DNA from: JAICLK01 sp036489905
GTDB lineage: Bacteria; Patescibacteriota; Saccharimonadia; Saccharimonadales; UBA4665
Assembly (NCBI GenBank): GCA_036489905.1
Contig: DASXEX010000024.1
Span: forward strand, 1-17,629
Direction of reading: 5' to 3'
DNA length: 17,629 nucleotides
This document shows, piece by piece, positions 1 to 6,815 of the stretch. Made by a program: the position numbers and the translations under genes. Numbering within the stretch: the stretch's first letter is position 1; each line of letters starts with the position of its first letter. The notes below the pieces were generated by a model that saw only the letters and a program-made list of their open reading frames with translations, made no database searches and had not been told where the DNA came from.

Positions 1-54
1 GAGAGCAGCAAAAGCTACTGCCGCCTTTTGCTGGGGCGTGAACTGTCTTCGCAT
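1..54 (-). CDS. IS3-family transposase OrfA, N-terminal fragment
   Basis: This is an 18-codon open start on the minus strand, reading MRRQFTPQQKAAVAFAAL, cut by the window edge. IS3-type OrfA proteins (helix-turn-helix, DNA-binding) commonly begin with a short basic stretch followed by F-T-x-x-Q-K-x-x-x-x-x-x-A-L, and this matches. The ATG at 54 is supported by a perfect AAGGAGGT SD at 60-67 with good spacing. In IS3 elements OrfA is normally followed by OrfB (DDE integrase), joined by a -1 frameshift; that part is not visible here. Only 18 residues are available, so the family call rests on the N-terminal pattern and on the IS-end context. Confidence 0.6.
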   Translation of the reverse strand, partial: MRRQFTPQQKAAVAFAAL

Positions 55-59
55 TGAAG

Positions 60-93
60 ACCTCCTTCTCCGGGATTATTACCCGATATTATA
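60..93 (-). promoter_or_regulatory. -10 box and SD of the IS3-like OrfA
   Basis: On the minus strand there is a perfect TATAAT at 88-93 and AAGGAGGT at 60-67, ahead of the ATG at 54. No convincing -35 is seen at 17-18 bp. A small CGGG/CCCG inverted repeat lies between the two signals. Confidence 0.5.
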
Positions 94-138
94 CCGGAAA
101 AGAGATCTTAAAGGGTTGAGCAGTTTTGGTCTACCACT

Positions 139-858
139 ATAACTAACCCTAAGAAAAGAGCTGGGTTCAAGCCACTTACTCACATGGTCTTCTGTGGCGT
201 TTGCAATGACACTAGGTGGATGCAAGCTGGTAAAAACAAACCTGGCGGGAGCGAACATCGTGTTCTTTCATATCGCTGCGAAAATAAAGAATGTACTCGC
301 ACCGTTAAATCTGTCAGAGCCAAATTTATCTTCGAGGCTATATATGAGCTGCTAGAGAAGTTAGAACTGTCAGAAGAAGCGTATGAGCGTTACAGCAAGC
401 GTATCGACGGCTTCACCGACGCTAAAATTATCAAAATCAGACAAGATATTGCTAGTAAGAATGGTGCTAATGCTCACAAGAAGAAAGAACTTAATGAGTT
501 ATCGCTTGGTCTTAGCAAAATCAACCGTAGCTCGGCAGCATACGCAATTAACGAGAATAAGATTGAACAGCTTGCCACTGAAACCCAAGAGTTAGATGAA
601 GATATAAGCAAGCTCAAGGAAAAGATTGCCAATCCGAGCAAAATCAAGCTGACCAAAGAGCAATTCTTGAACCTCGTAAAGTTAGCTCCTGACAAGATGA
701 GAGCAGGTTCAGCAGTGGAGAAAGACCGTGTTGCACGGATTTTGTTCTTGAACCTACATATAAATGACAAAAACGGCCTGTCCGTCATCTGGAAAGAGCC
801 GTTTGATAGCTTGGTGAAAGCTATTGAAATGTCGTCTGGTGCGGACGAGAGGACTTGA
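139..858 (+). pseudogene. Large serine recombinase, C-terminal remnant truncated by the IS insertion
   Basis: The open frame runs from the IS boundary to 858, with an in-frame stop at 109-111 on the IS side. It encodes only the C-terminal half of a large serine recombinase: the approach to the zinc ribbon, ending KPLTHMVFCGVC, then C-x-x-C (CGVC) and a second pair (CENKEC) of the recombinase zinc beta-ribbon, followed by a Lys/Glu-rich coiled coil over the middle third. The N-terminal resolvase domain with the catalytic serine is absent. The internal ATG at 184 has no SD ahead of it, so a real translation start there is unlikely. The last codons (A-D-E-R-T-stop) lie inside the tRNA-Leu gene on the other strand. 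Best read as the integrase of an integrated element, inactivated by the IS. Confidence 0.75.
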
Positions 859-923
859 ACCTCCACAGGATTGCTCCCACTGGCCCCTCAAGCCAGCGCG
901 TCTACCGATTCCGCCACGTCCGC
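837..923 (-). tRNA. tRNA-Leu (anticodon GAG)
   Basis: The minus strand folds as a class II tRNA. The acceptor stem is GCGGACG/CGTCCGC, the discriminator is A, and CCA is encoded at 837-839. The anticodon stem CTGGC/GCCAG encloses loop TTGAGGG, giving anticodon GAG for CUY leucine codons. The T-arm is GAGG-TTCAAGT-CCTC, and a long variable arm fits leucine. The 3' end overlaps the last codons and stop of the serine recombinase, which marks it as a probable attachment site. Confidence 0.95.
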
Positions 924-963
924 GTGGGTCTTTTCCCTAAAGCTCAAGCAAAAGAACTCTGTT

Positions 964-992
964 ATCTTACGAAATTTTGGGCGGAAACTCAA
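964..992 (-). promoter_or_regulatory. Candidate promoter for tRNA-Leu(GAG)
   Basis: On the minus strand TTGAGT (987-992) and TAAGAT (964-969) are separated by exactly 17 bp. Each matches the sigma-70 consensus at 4 of 6 positions. The predicted start lies about 35 nt ahead of the mature tRNA 5' end. Confidence 0.4.
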
Positions 993-1007
993 GAAGAAGG
1001 TTCATGC

Positions 1008-2642
1008 TCACGACCTTGGCAAGTGCTGGTAGAGGTGGTTGACACTGTATTCTTGGCGCAAGAGCGGCTTGAGGTCGTCGAGTGTGACATTGATTTTTAC
1101 TCCGGGGTTAAGCATGTTGTGCGGGTCGAAGATTTGTTTGACCTTTTGGAACATAGCGTAGACTTCCGGGCCGTACAAGCGCTCAAGATATGGCGCACGC
1201 AGACGGCCGTCGCCGTGTTCACCCGAAGTGCTACCGCCAAGGCCGAGCACCAGCGCGTAATATTCGTCCATCAGCCGAAACGCTTTTTGCCGGTCGCCGA
1301 GTTGCGCAAGGTCGAGGAACGGCTGCACGTGCAAATTGGCATCGCCGGCGTGCCCCCACACCGCCACGCGCAGATGGTGCTTCTTGAAAAGTTGGTACAC
1401 GCCGCCGACGAACGCTTCGAACTTATCAACCGGCACGACGCCGTCTTCGATGAGCGGGACGGCCTTCAGGTTGCCCTCGGCATGCGCGAGCACCGCCGAA
1501 GCCGTTTGGCGCAGCCGCCATAACTTTTCCTGCTCAGCCGGTTCGGTGGCAACTTGATATTTGGTAGCGAGCTTTTCCATGATCTTGGTCGCTTTTTTGA
1601 CCTGCCTCTTTTGGACTCGGTCACTGGCGCTGTCGAATTCTGCCAGCAGCACGACCTGCGGAAATGGGCGCTCGATATCCTTGAGTTGGTTCGGGTTGAG
1701 CTGATGCACCAGCTCCAGTAGGTTGGCGTCGACCATTTCGAGCGCGCTTGGCATTTCGGGCAAATCGCGTAGCTCTTGCACCGCGGTGGCGGCACTTGTA
1801 AGATCCTCGAAAAATCCGGCAATAAGCGTCGTATCCGGGCTGTGCAACTCCGTTTCAAACGTTGCTTCAGTGATAACTCCAAGCGTGCCCTGGCTGCCAA
1901 CCAGCAACGGCGTGAGGTCGAACGAGCCGTCTTTGCGCCTGACGTCCCATAGGTCGTAGCCAGCGGTATTTTTGGTAACGTTTAGCTTGACATTGTCGAG
2001 TACGGCCTGTTGCTCCTCGAGCAATGCGTCGAGTGCGCGGTAAATTTCGCCCTCGAATGTCGACAGCCCAAGCTTCTTGTTAAGCTCGCGTTTGCTTAAG
2101 GCGTGCGTTTCGATAACTTCGCCGTTGGCGAGCACCACACGCAAACTTTTAGCGTACGCGCGGGTGTCGCCGTACTTGACGCTTTTTTCGCCGCTGGCGT
2201 TGTTGGCCAGCGCGCCGCCAAACGTAGAATATTCAAGGCTGGCCGGAAACGGCGGCAAAAAGCGGCCGTGCGTCAGCAGGGTTTGTTGCAGTTTTCCATA
2301 ATTCAGGCCCGGCTCGACAGTGACATTGCCCGATTTGCTGTCGAGTTCCAAAATGCGGTGCATGTGCGCCGAAAACGCCAACATTACGCCCGCCCCAAGC
2401 GCCGCGCCGCCTTGGTCGGTGCCCGCGCCGCGCGCCGTAATCGGCAAAACCCGGCCGCGCTCGGCCAGCTGCCACGCAAAGCGCGCGACCTTGCGCACAT
2501 CACTCTCGTTCCGCGGGTACACCACGACCGACGGCATTACCCGGAAAATGCTGGCGTCAGTCGAAAAATACGCGCGCACATCCGCCGAACTAATCACTTC
2601 CCCCGACAAATGCTCTTGCAAATAATGCGCCACCTTGCTCAT
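1008..2642 (-). CDS. FAD-binding oxidase, GlcD / D-lactate dehydrogenase-like
   Basis: A 544-aa flavoprotein of the FAD-oxidase (PCMH/VAO) family, which oxidises 2-hydroxyacids such as D-lactate or glycolate. The N-terminal FAD-binding domain shows the pyrophosphate loop T-A-R-G-A-G-T-D-Q-G-G-A at about 69-80 and GSQGTLG near 249. The C-terminal FAD-oxidase domain has the conserved histidines in WGHAGDANLH (429-438), GEHGDGR (474-480) and FDPHNMLNPGVK (505-516). It ends soon after this motif, so the C-terminal Fe-S module of some longer relatives is missing, and no GlcE/GlcF-like partner is nearby. The ATG at 2642 is preferred over an adjacent upstream TTG at 2645 because GGAGGG lies 9-10 nt ahead of it. 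It is transcribed alone, flanked by two tRNA-Leu genes. The family is certain; the exact substrate cannot be read from the sequence. Confidence 0.9.
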   Translation of the reverse strand: MSKVAHYLQEHLSGEVISSADVRAYFSTDASIFRVMPSVVVYPRNESDVRKVARFAWQLAERGRVLPITARGAGTDQGGAALGAGVMLAFSAHMHRILELDSKSGNVTVEPGLNYGKLQQTLLTHGRFLPPFPASLEYSTFGGALANNASGEKSVKYGDTRAYAKSLRVVLANGEVIETHALSKRELNKKLGLSTFEGEIYRALDALLEEQQAVLDNVKLNVTKNTAGYDLWDVRRKDGSFDLTPLLVGSQGTLGVITEATFETELHSPDTTLIAGFFEDLTSAATAVQELRDLPEMPSALEMVDANLLELVHQLNPNQLKDIERPFPQVVLLAEFDSASDRVQKRQVKKATKIMEKLATKYQVATEPAEQEKLWRLRQTASAVLAHAEGNLKAVPLIEDGVVPVDKFEAFVGGVYQLFKKHHLRVAVWGHAGDANLHVQPFLDLAQLGDRQKAFRLMDEYYALVLGLGGSTSGEHGDGRLRAPYLERLYGPEVYAMFQKVKQIFDPHNMLNPGVKINVTLDDLKPLLRQEYSVNHLYQHLPRS

Positions 2643-2678
2643 CAAAAATTACCCTCCAGGTTTTTCTTGTTCTAAGCT

Positions 2679-2687
2679 ATGATAGCA
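2679..2687 (-). promoter_or_regulatory. Extended -10 promoter of the FAD oxidase gene
   Basis: The minus strand reads TGCTATCAT, an extended -10 element (TGn plus a 5/6 match to TATAAT). No good -35 is seen at the usual distance. The predicted start near 2672 gives a leader of about 30 nt carrying the GGAGGG SD. Confidence 0.5.
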
Positions 2688-2754
2688 TAAACATTAAAAT
2701 TTTCGCGCGGCTTGGGCAATTCACCATGTCACCTATCTCTGAACTCCTGAATTG

Positions 2755-2841
2755 TGGTGGGGATGAGAGGACTTGAACCTCCACGAGCCGAAGCTCACTA
2801 GCTCCTGAAGCTAGCGCGTCTACCAATTCCGCCACATCCCC
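2755..2841 (-). tRNA. tRNA-Leu (anticodon CAG)
   Basis: The minus strand folds as a class II tRNA. The acceptor stem is GGGGATG/CATCCCC, the discriminator is A, and CCA is encoded at 2755-2757. The anticodon stem CTAGC/GCTAG encloses loop TTCAGGA, giving anticodon CAG for the CUG codon. The long variable arm fits leucine. Its T-arm region is identical over 20 bp to that of tRNA-Leu(GAG) 1.9 kb away, in the same orientation. Confidence 0.95.
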
Positions 2842-2845
2842 AAAA

Positions 2846-2871
2846 TGAGACAAACCTGACAGTTTTTCTCA
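2846..2871 (-). other. Hairpin immediately 5' of tRNA-Leu(CAG)
   Basis: In the minus-strand transcript TGAGA-A-AAAC pairs with GTTT-G-TCTCA around a 6-nt loop (one mismatch) and is followed by TTTT, then the first base of the tRNA. It could be a weak intrinsic terminator for the upstream binding-protein transcript or a processing hairpin. The stem is A/U-rich and the U-run is short, so the role is uncertain. Confidence 0.35.
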
Positions 2872-2941
2872 TCGCGCCGGCAAAATGAAATACATTTCGG
2901 CGGGCTGCTCTTTTCCCTTTCCGGCAATTCTGGGCGTTAAA

Positions 2942-2971
2942 ATTATACCTTATTAGTTGTATGCGGGACAA
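2942..2971 (-). promoter_or_regulatory. Candidate promoter for tRNA-Leu(CAG)
   Basis: On the minus strand a perfect TATAAT (2942-2947) lies 18 bp downstream of TTGTCC (2966-2971, 4/6 match to the -35). It begins just beyond the SBP stop codon, and the predicted start is about 90 nt ahead of the tRNA. The rest of 2842-2973 holds no gene. Confidence 0.45.
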
Positions 2972-2973
2972 CT

Positions 2974-4761
2974 TCAGGGCTTGTCGGTTCGCGGGGATTC
3001 GCGGATTTCCCAGTTTTGGACATTGTTGTAGCGGTCGGTGTCGGTGTTGATTTGGTGCTCGGTGAGGCCGAAAACACGGCCGCGGGTAACGTAGAGAAAG
3101 CGTGGCTGATACAGGCCGAGCGCGGGCGCGTCTTGCTGCCAGGCTTGCAGGAACGGCTGGTATTTGACGACACGCTCGGCCGGATCAGTGCGCGTGCGGC
3201 CGGCGTCGAGCGCAGCGTCGACAGTCGGATTACTCCATTCCGAAAAATTGAGCCGGCTGGCGGCACGAATATCCGCCTGCGAACTGTCCCAATAAGCGAA
3301 CACGTCTGGGTCGACACCGATGGAAATGCCGTACAGCAGCGCGTCGTAGCCATGCGATTCGAGCGTGGGTTGCAGGTTAGCAGCCGTTTGTAAATGGACC
3401 TGCATGTCAACGCCCAGGCTGCGCCACTCTTGCGCAAGCGTGTTTGTGACCATCGTATACTCGGCGGTATTTTGGGCAAACAGGTTGAAGGTAAGCGGCT
3501 GGCCGTGTTTGTAACGGATGCCGTTTGCGCCGGGAATCCAACCGTCGGCCGAAAGCACCGCGGCTGCGACCGCAGAATTGTAGCCAGATTGGGCATAGGT
3601 CGAATTATAGCCAAGTTGCCCGCGCAGCAGCGGCTCATCCACCGGCATTGCCGGATAGCCAAGCTTACCGACAAGCTTGGGTGTGTCGGCTCCGAGCACG
3701 AGCGCCTGGCGCACTTTCGTGTCCGCCAGCACGCCTTGGGAGGTTTTGAAAAATACGTATGTGCCGGCGGTAAGCGGCATTTGATACGTTTGCACCGAAC
3801 TGTTGTCCGCCAAATTTTTCGGCAGCTCATCCAGGCCCACCATGGCAGTCAGCTCATGGTTACCAAAGTTACTCAGCATCCGCTGATTTGATGCAAAAGC
3901 ATGAACCACAAACGAAGCTAGCTTCGGCTTACCCGCGTAATATCCCGCAAACGGCTGGAGTTGCAGCTGCTCCTCGTGTGTTTGCGGCGTGTCACCGGTT
4001 ACCTCGAGACTTTTCAATGAAAACGGGCCGGCGCCAACCGGATTCGTAGTATCGAACGCCACCGAACGCATCTGGTCCATCGGCACGCTTGCCAGCAAGT
4101 GCTGCGGAATGATGCCGGTCGTCAGCGAATACGGAAACGAGGCAAGCGGATTCGGCAGCGTGAATACGACCGTTTGGCTGTCGGTCGCCGTGACGGTTAC
4201 ACCTTGCCAGCTCGCCTGAAGCGGCGACTGCGCGTCAGGATTTTGAATGACGTGATACGTAAAAACTACATCATTCGCCGTGAGTGGTTGCCCATCCTGC
4301 CAGGTAAGATGCGGCCGCAAATGCACCACATATCGCAAGCCGTTATCCTGCGCCTGCCAACTGTCAGCCAGATCACCGACCAACTGGTTCTGGTTATTGT
4401 ATTTGAGCAAGCCCGCGAAGATGAGGCGTGACACCGCCTGGTCGACTTCGCCGGTCGCATAAATCGGATTAGCGTCGGTGTACGAACCGATAATGCCTTC
4501 GGTGTATATGCCGCCTGGCACCGGCTGCAACTTTTGGTAATAACCGCTTAGAGCCCGGGTTTGCACGATAACACACCCGAGTAAGAGCAGCACAAGCATG
4601 AGCCAGCTGCCAGCGAAGCGACGCACCTCCCAAAGGTGTCCGAACCGCCGGAAAAAATTCCGCTCCAAATTCGTCTCGGCCTGCAAGCCAATATCTTCCA
4701 TCTGCCGCCTGCGCTTACGCAAGTCGCGCCGGAACCGAAGCCTGAGTCGATGAAATTGCAT
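2974..4761 (-). CDS. ABC-type solute-binding protein, family 5 (OppA/DppA-like), membrane-anchored
   Basis: A 595-aa family-5 extracellular solute-binding protein, the family that binds oligopeptides, dipeptides or nickel for ABC importers. Family features include the opening G-I-I-G-S-Y-T-D-A-N-P-I-Y-A-T, then G-L-L-K-Y, L-A-D-S-W, and L-T-W-Q-D-G-Q-P-L-T-A-N-D-V-V-F-T-Y in the first third. The N-terminus is unusual: about 45 very basic, presumably cytoplasmic residues precede a single hydrophobic segment at about 51-67. That segment contains L-L-G-C (C63), which could be a lipobox, but the long leader fits an uncleaved anchor better. An in-frame TAG two codons upstream fixes the ATG at 4761; no strong SD is seen. 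It follows secG on the same strand. No permease or ATPase gene is nearby, so its partners, if any, are elsewhere. Confidence 0.88.
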   Translation of the reverse strand: MQFHRLRLRFRRDLRKRRRQMEDIGLQAETNLERNFFRRFGHLWEVRRFAGSWLMLVLLLLGCVIVQTRALSGYYQKLQPVPGGIYTEGIIGSYTDANPIYATGEVDQAVSRLIFAGLLKYNNQNQLVGDLADSWQAQDNGLRYVVHLRPHLTWQDGQPLTANDVVFTYHVIQNPDAQSPLQASWQGVTVTATDSQTVVFTLPNPLASFPYSLTTGIIPQHLLASVPMDQMRSVAFDTTNPVGAGPFSLKSLEVTGDTPQTHEEQLQLQPFAGYYAGKPKLASFVVHAFASNQRMLSNFGNHELTAMVGLDELPKNLADNSSVQTYQMPLTAGTYVFFKTSQGVLADTKVRQALVLGADTPKLVGKLGYPAMPVDEPLLRGQLGYNSTYAQSGYNSAVAAAVLSADGWIPGANGIRYKHGQPLTFNLFAQNTAEYTMVTNTLAQEWRSLGVDMQVHLQTAANLQPTLESHGYDALLYGISIGVDPDVFAYWDSSQADIRAASRLNFSEWSNPTVDAALDAGRTRTDPAERVVKYQPFLQAWQQDAPALGLYQPRFLYVTRGRVFGLTEHQINTDTDRYNNVQNWEIRESPRTDKP

Positions 4762-4782
4762 AAACTACACCACTTTCGGAGA

Positions 4783-4896
4783 CTTACGCACATGCGTGCA
4801 GCCTGCTTGAAAAGCGAGCATCGTAAGTGAGTCGTACTTTTCGGCACGGTGAGTGCGGGGCGCAGCTTTTCGGGCAAAATGTGCCATGTGCGTAAG
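4783..4896 (-). ncRNA. Candidate structured RNA / cis-regulatory element between secG and the binding-protein gene
   Basis: A perfect 12-bp inverted repeat (CTTACGCACATG at 4783-4794, CATGTGCGTAAG at 4885-4896) closes a 114-nt element that fills most of the secG-SBP gap. The left arm as transcribed starts 3 nt after the secG stop, and the element ends 21 nt before the SBP start codon. Inside are two CGAAAAG motifs, a GGCA/UGCC hairpin, a GCAC/GUGC hairpin and a possible GAAAAGC/GCUUUUC pairing. Each closing arm can also fold locally (ACGC/GCGU), so two alternative states are possible. I do not recognise a known riboswitch or RNA family. A miniature inverted-repeat element is an alternative, but no target duplication is visible. 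Confidence 0.4.
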
Positions 4897-4899
4897 CCT

Positions 4900-5112
4900 T
4901 TAGCCGACAACACTAAGGATGAGCGACGCCGCGAAGATAATAGCCAGGATAATCGTCAGCTGAAAAATCGTTTTGTCGGTGCCGCGACGCACGGTGTTGA
5001 TTTCGCCTGCACTGCCCAAGCCCGCACCCAAACTGGCTCCGCGTGTCTGCACCAAAATCAAAAGCGTCAGCAATAGTACCGACCCGATCGTAATATAATT
5101 ATAAATACTCAT
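4900..5112 (-). CDS. secG: Preprotein translocase subunit SecG
   Basis: A 70-aa protein with the SecG pattern: an N-terminal membrane helix (about 8-22) ending L-I-L-V-Q, a short cytoplasmic loop containing R-G-A-S-L-G-A-G-L-G-S-A, and a second helix at about 50-69. SecG is the small accessory subunit of the SecYEG channel, where it assists SecA-driven export. The length is at the short end for the family. The ATG at 5112 has no good SD; the upstream sequence is A/T-rich with a TACTAT box only 4 nt before the ATG, so a very short leader is possible. It lies 43 bp downstream of the holin-like gene and upstream of the SBP gene, all on the minus strand. Confidence 0.93.
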   Translation of the reverse strand: MSIYNYITIGSVLLLTLLILVQTRGASLGAGLGSAGEINTVRRGTDKTIFQLTIILAIIFAASLILSVVG

Positions 5113-5155
5113 ATAAATAGTAGTTTACAACCGTTTGGGCCTTTCGCAAAACAGT

Positions 5156-5533
5156 TCATGCTTCGTGCTTCTCCAGAATTGTGGTAACCAAGTAGTTTAC
5201 CAGCCCAATAATGATACCTGCAAGCATCGCCGCCCAAAAGTTCGTCACATGCAGCGGCGTGTAGAGTTTGCTCGCCAGGAACACCGTAAAGCCGTTAATG
5301 ACAATCATAAAAAGCCCGAGGCTAAACAAAATCGCCGGCAAGGACAAAATGATAATTATTGGCCGGATAATGGCATTAACAATCGCCAACACCAGGCCGG
5401 CAACAATGATGACGCCGATACGGCTTTCGTACGTCACGCGCGATCCGAGCAGCCCGGCCGCGATCCACAGCCCCAGACTGCACACCACCCAACGCACCAA
5501 AAGTCTGTACAACGGTCCCTTTTCCATTTGCAC
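5156..5533 (-). CDS. Small four-helix membrane protein, phage-holin family 4 (PF04020-like)
   Basis: About 125 aa with four hydrophobic segments, typical of the widespread bacterial family named after a mycobacteriophage holin. Its bacterial function is not known, and there is no reason to call it a lysis protein here. Typical features are the R-W-V-V-C-S-L-G-L-W-I-A opening helix, G-L-V-L-A-I-V-N-A-I-I-R-P-I-I in helix 2, and the glycine-rich final helix G-I-I-I-G-L-V-N-Y-L. The start is either GTG at 5533 (GAG-rich sequence upstream) or ATG at 5527. It begins 11 bp after the pepP stop, so the two are probably cotranscribed. Confidence 0.82.
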   Translation of the reverse strand: MQMEKGPLYRLLVRWVVCSLGLWIAAGLLGSRVTYESRIGVIIVAGLVLAIVNAIIRPIIIILSLPAILFSLGLFMIVINGFTVFLASKLYTPLHVTNFWAAMLAGIIIGLVNYLVTTILEKHEA

Positions 5534-5544
5534 TTATTGTACTC

Positions 5545-6780
5545 TCACGCGAGCTCGCGCGGCAAGTTCGCGCTTAAGTTTTTGATGCCGTCGGCCGTAA
5601 TCAAAACGTCGTCCTCAATGCGTACGCCGATACCTTCTTCAGGAATGTAGATCCCTGGCTCGACAGCCAACACCACACCGGGTTCCAGCGGCCGGTCGTA
5701 ATCACCAGCGTCGTGCGTATCAATTCCCAGAAAATGCGATGTGCGGTGCGGAAAAAATTTGCGCACGGTTTCGTGATCAATGGTCTTAATGAGGTTGAGC
5801 TCGCGCAATTTTTCGCCCATAAACTCTTCGACTTGTTGCTCATATTCACTTGGCAATACGCCTGGCTTCAGAAGTGAAAAGGCATAATCTTGCGCTTCCG
5901 CGACCGCCGTGTGCACAGCCTGCTGCCTTCGTGATGGCTGGCCGCTCAAACTAACCGTACGCGCAATGTCGGACGAATAGTGATCGAAGTCCGTACCCAA
6001 GTCAAACAGCACCAACTCATCACTGCTTAGCTGGCCATTGTTTGCCATGTAGTGCATGGTGCACGCTCGCTGGCCGCTGGCGACAATCGGCGTAAAAGCA
6101 TGGCCGGCCGCGCCGCGCCGCCGGAAACCGCGCGTGATGTCGGCCTCGATTTCGTATTCATGCGCGTATTTCTTAAGCTTCGCGGGCTGCGTAACTGCTT
6201 TGAGCGTGGCAATCGTGATATCGATGGCCCGCTGCAACGCCGCGAGCTCGGATTCTTGCTTAATCATCCGCAGCCGCGCCAAATGCGGCCGCAAGTCGAG
6301 CAACTCCGCCTCACCGTTAATTTCTTTCAATCGATGAATCAGCTCGGCGCGCGCCGGATTGGCGTACAACCCAAAATGCTCGATGTATTTCGGATTCGCC
6401 GCTAAAGTCGCCACATGTTTGACTTTCTTGAGCCGGCTTTCAAGCTGACGCCAGCCGTCTTTTTCGTCCAGAATTTTGCCAATGCCACTGCGCCGTTTGA
6501 GCTCGTCAAAATCCACCGCGCCGTCAAACGCCTCGCGCACGCTTTCGCGGCTGGGCACGATCAAATATTCTTTGTTTTTGTCCATCACGAGCACAACGTC
6601 CGGTTCGTCGACACCGGTCAAATACCAAAAATTCCCGTCCTGATGAAACGGAAACGCTTCGTCGCTGCCCTTTTGCAACAGGCCGTTCGCCGTCACCACA
6701 ATCGGCGCTGTGCCGGTAAACAACGCCTTGAGCCGCTCGCGATTGCCACGGAAAAAATCACTGGAAAATAAGTCACTCAT
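5545..6780 (-). CDS. pepP: Xaa-Pro aminopeptidase (M24B metallopeptidase)
   Basis: A 411-aa aminopeptidase P that removes the N-terminal residue before a proline, using two metal ions (usually Mn) in the cytoplasm. The N-terminal AMP_N domain (about 1-130, with F-W-Y-L-T-G-V-D-E-P) is followed by the pita-bread M24 domain. The five metal ligands are visible: D260 in V-L-F-D-L-G, D271 in S-S-D-I-A-R, H349 in R-T-S-H-F-L-G, E374 in V-E-P-G-I-Y and E389 in V-R-I-E-D-D. H243 of M-H-Y is also conserved. The length is normal. The ATG at 6780 is preceded by an extended -10 that leaves a leader of only about 7 nt. It is divergent from the Nudix gene and leads the minus-strand group. Confidence 0.95.
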   Translation of the reverse strand: MSDLFSSDFFRGNRERLKALFTGTAPIVVTANGLLQKGSDEAFPFHQDGNFWYLTGVDEPDVVLVMDKNKEYLIVPSRESVREAFDGAVDFDELKRRSGIGKILDEKDGWRQLESRLKKVKHVATLAANPKYIEHFGLYANPARAELIHRLKEINGEAELLDLRPHLARLRMIKQESELAALQRAIDITIATLKAVTQPAKLKKYAHEYEIEADITRGFRRRGAAGHAFTPIVASGQRACTMHYMANNGQLSSDELVLFDLGTDFDHYSSDIARTVSLSGQPSRRQQAVHTAVAEAQDYAFSLLKPGVLPSEYEQQVEEFMGEKLRELNLIKTIDHETVRKFFPHRTSHFLGIDTHDAGDYDRPLEPGVVLAVEPGIYIPEEGIGVRIEDDVLITADGIKNLSANLPRELA

Positions 6781-6793
6781 GTTTCAGCCACTA

Positions 6794-6802
6794 AGTATAG
6801 CA
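6794..6802 (-). promoter_or_regulatory. Extended -10 promoter of pepP
   Basis: The minus strand reads TGCTATACT, an extended -10 with no recognisable -35. The predicted start is around 6787, so the mRNA has only a few nucleotides before the ATG at 6780 and no SD. Confidence 0.55.
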
Positions 6803-6815
6803 AACGAATCAGCTC

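Larger units (their letters stand above)
1..136 (-). mobile_element. End of an IS3-like insertion sequence (partial)
   Basis: This is one end of an insertion sequence whose body continues beyond the left edge. It holds the start of an IS3-type OrfA reading leftwards, with a promoter-like box and a strong SD. Read on the minus strand, the proposed outer end begins TGGTAGACCAAAACTGCTCA near 136. Just outside it, from about 139, the sequence becomes continuous recombinase coding sequence. The element therefore appears to have inserted in that gene. The exact end and the target duplication cannot be checked because the other end is outside the window. Confidence 0.6.

Noticed and set aside
474..866. 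130-codon minus-strand open frame over the recombinase remnant
   Set aside because: The plus-strand frame has the zinc ribbon and coiled coil of a serine recombinase; the minus frame has no family pattern.
855..1523. 222-codon open frame on the plus strand
   Set aside because: It is antisense to the tRNA-Leu and FAD oxidase genes, whose motifs are unambiguous; composition is that of a shadow frame, with no recognisable domain and no SD.
2103..2675. 190-codon plus-strand open frame
   Set aside because: It lies antisense to the N-terminal FAD-binding domain; Arg/His-rich shadow without a start signal.
2846..2871. Clear intrinsic terminator ahead of tRNA-Leu(CAG)
   Set aside because: The stem is A/U-rich with a mismatch and only four U follow, directly abutting the tRNA; listed only as a hairpin of uncertain role.
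2943..3830. 295-codon minus-strand open frame within the binding-protein gene
   Set aside because: It is the alternate frame of the SBP family 5 gene; rich in Arg, Ser and Cys with no domain pattern.
4783..4896. Small SRP RNA (ffs) or tmRNA in the secG-SBP gap
   Set aside because: The conserved SRP core with the GGAA tetraloop and GGAAGCAGC segment is absent, and there is no tmRNA-like acceptor end or tag sequence.
5156..5533. Phage lysis cassette
   Set aside because: The holin-4-like protein lies in a housekeeping operon with pepP and secG; no endolysin or phage gene is near, and the family is widespread in non-phage contexts.
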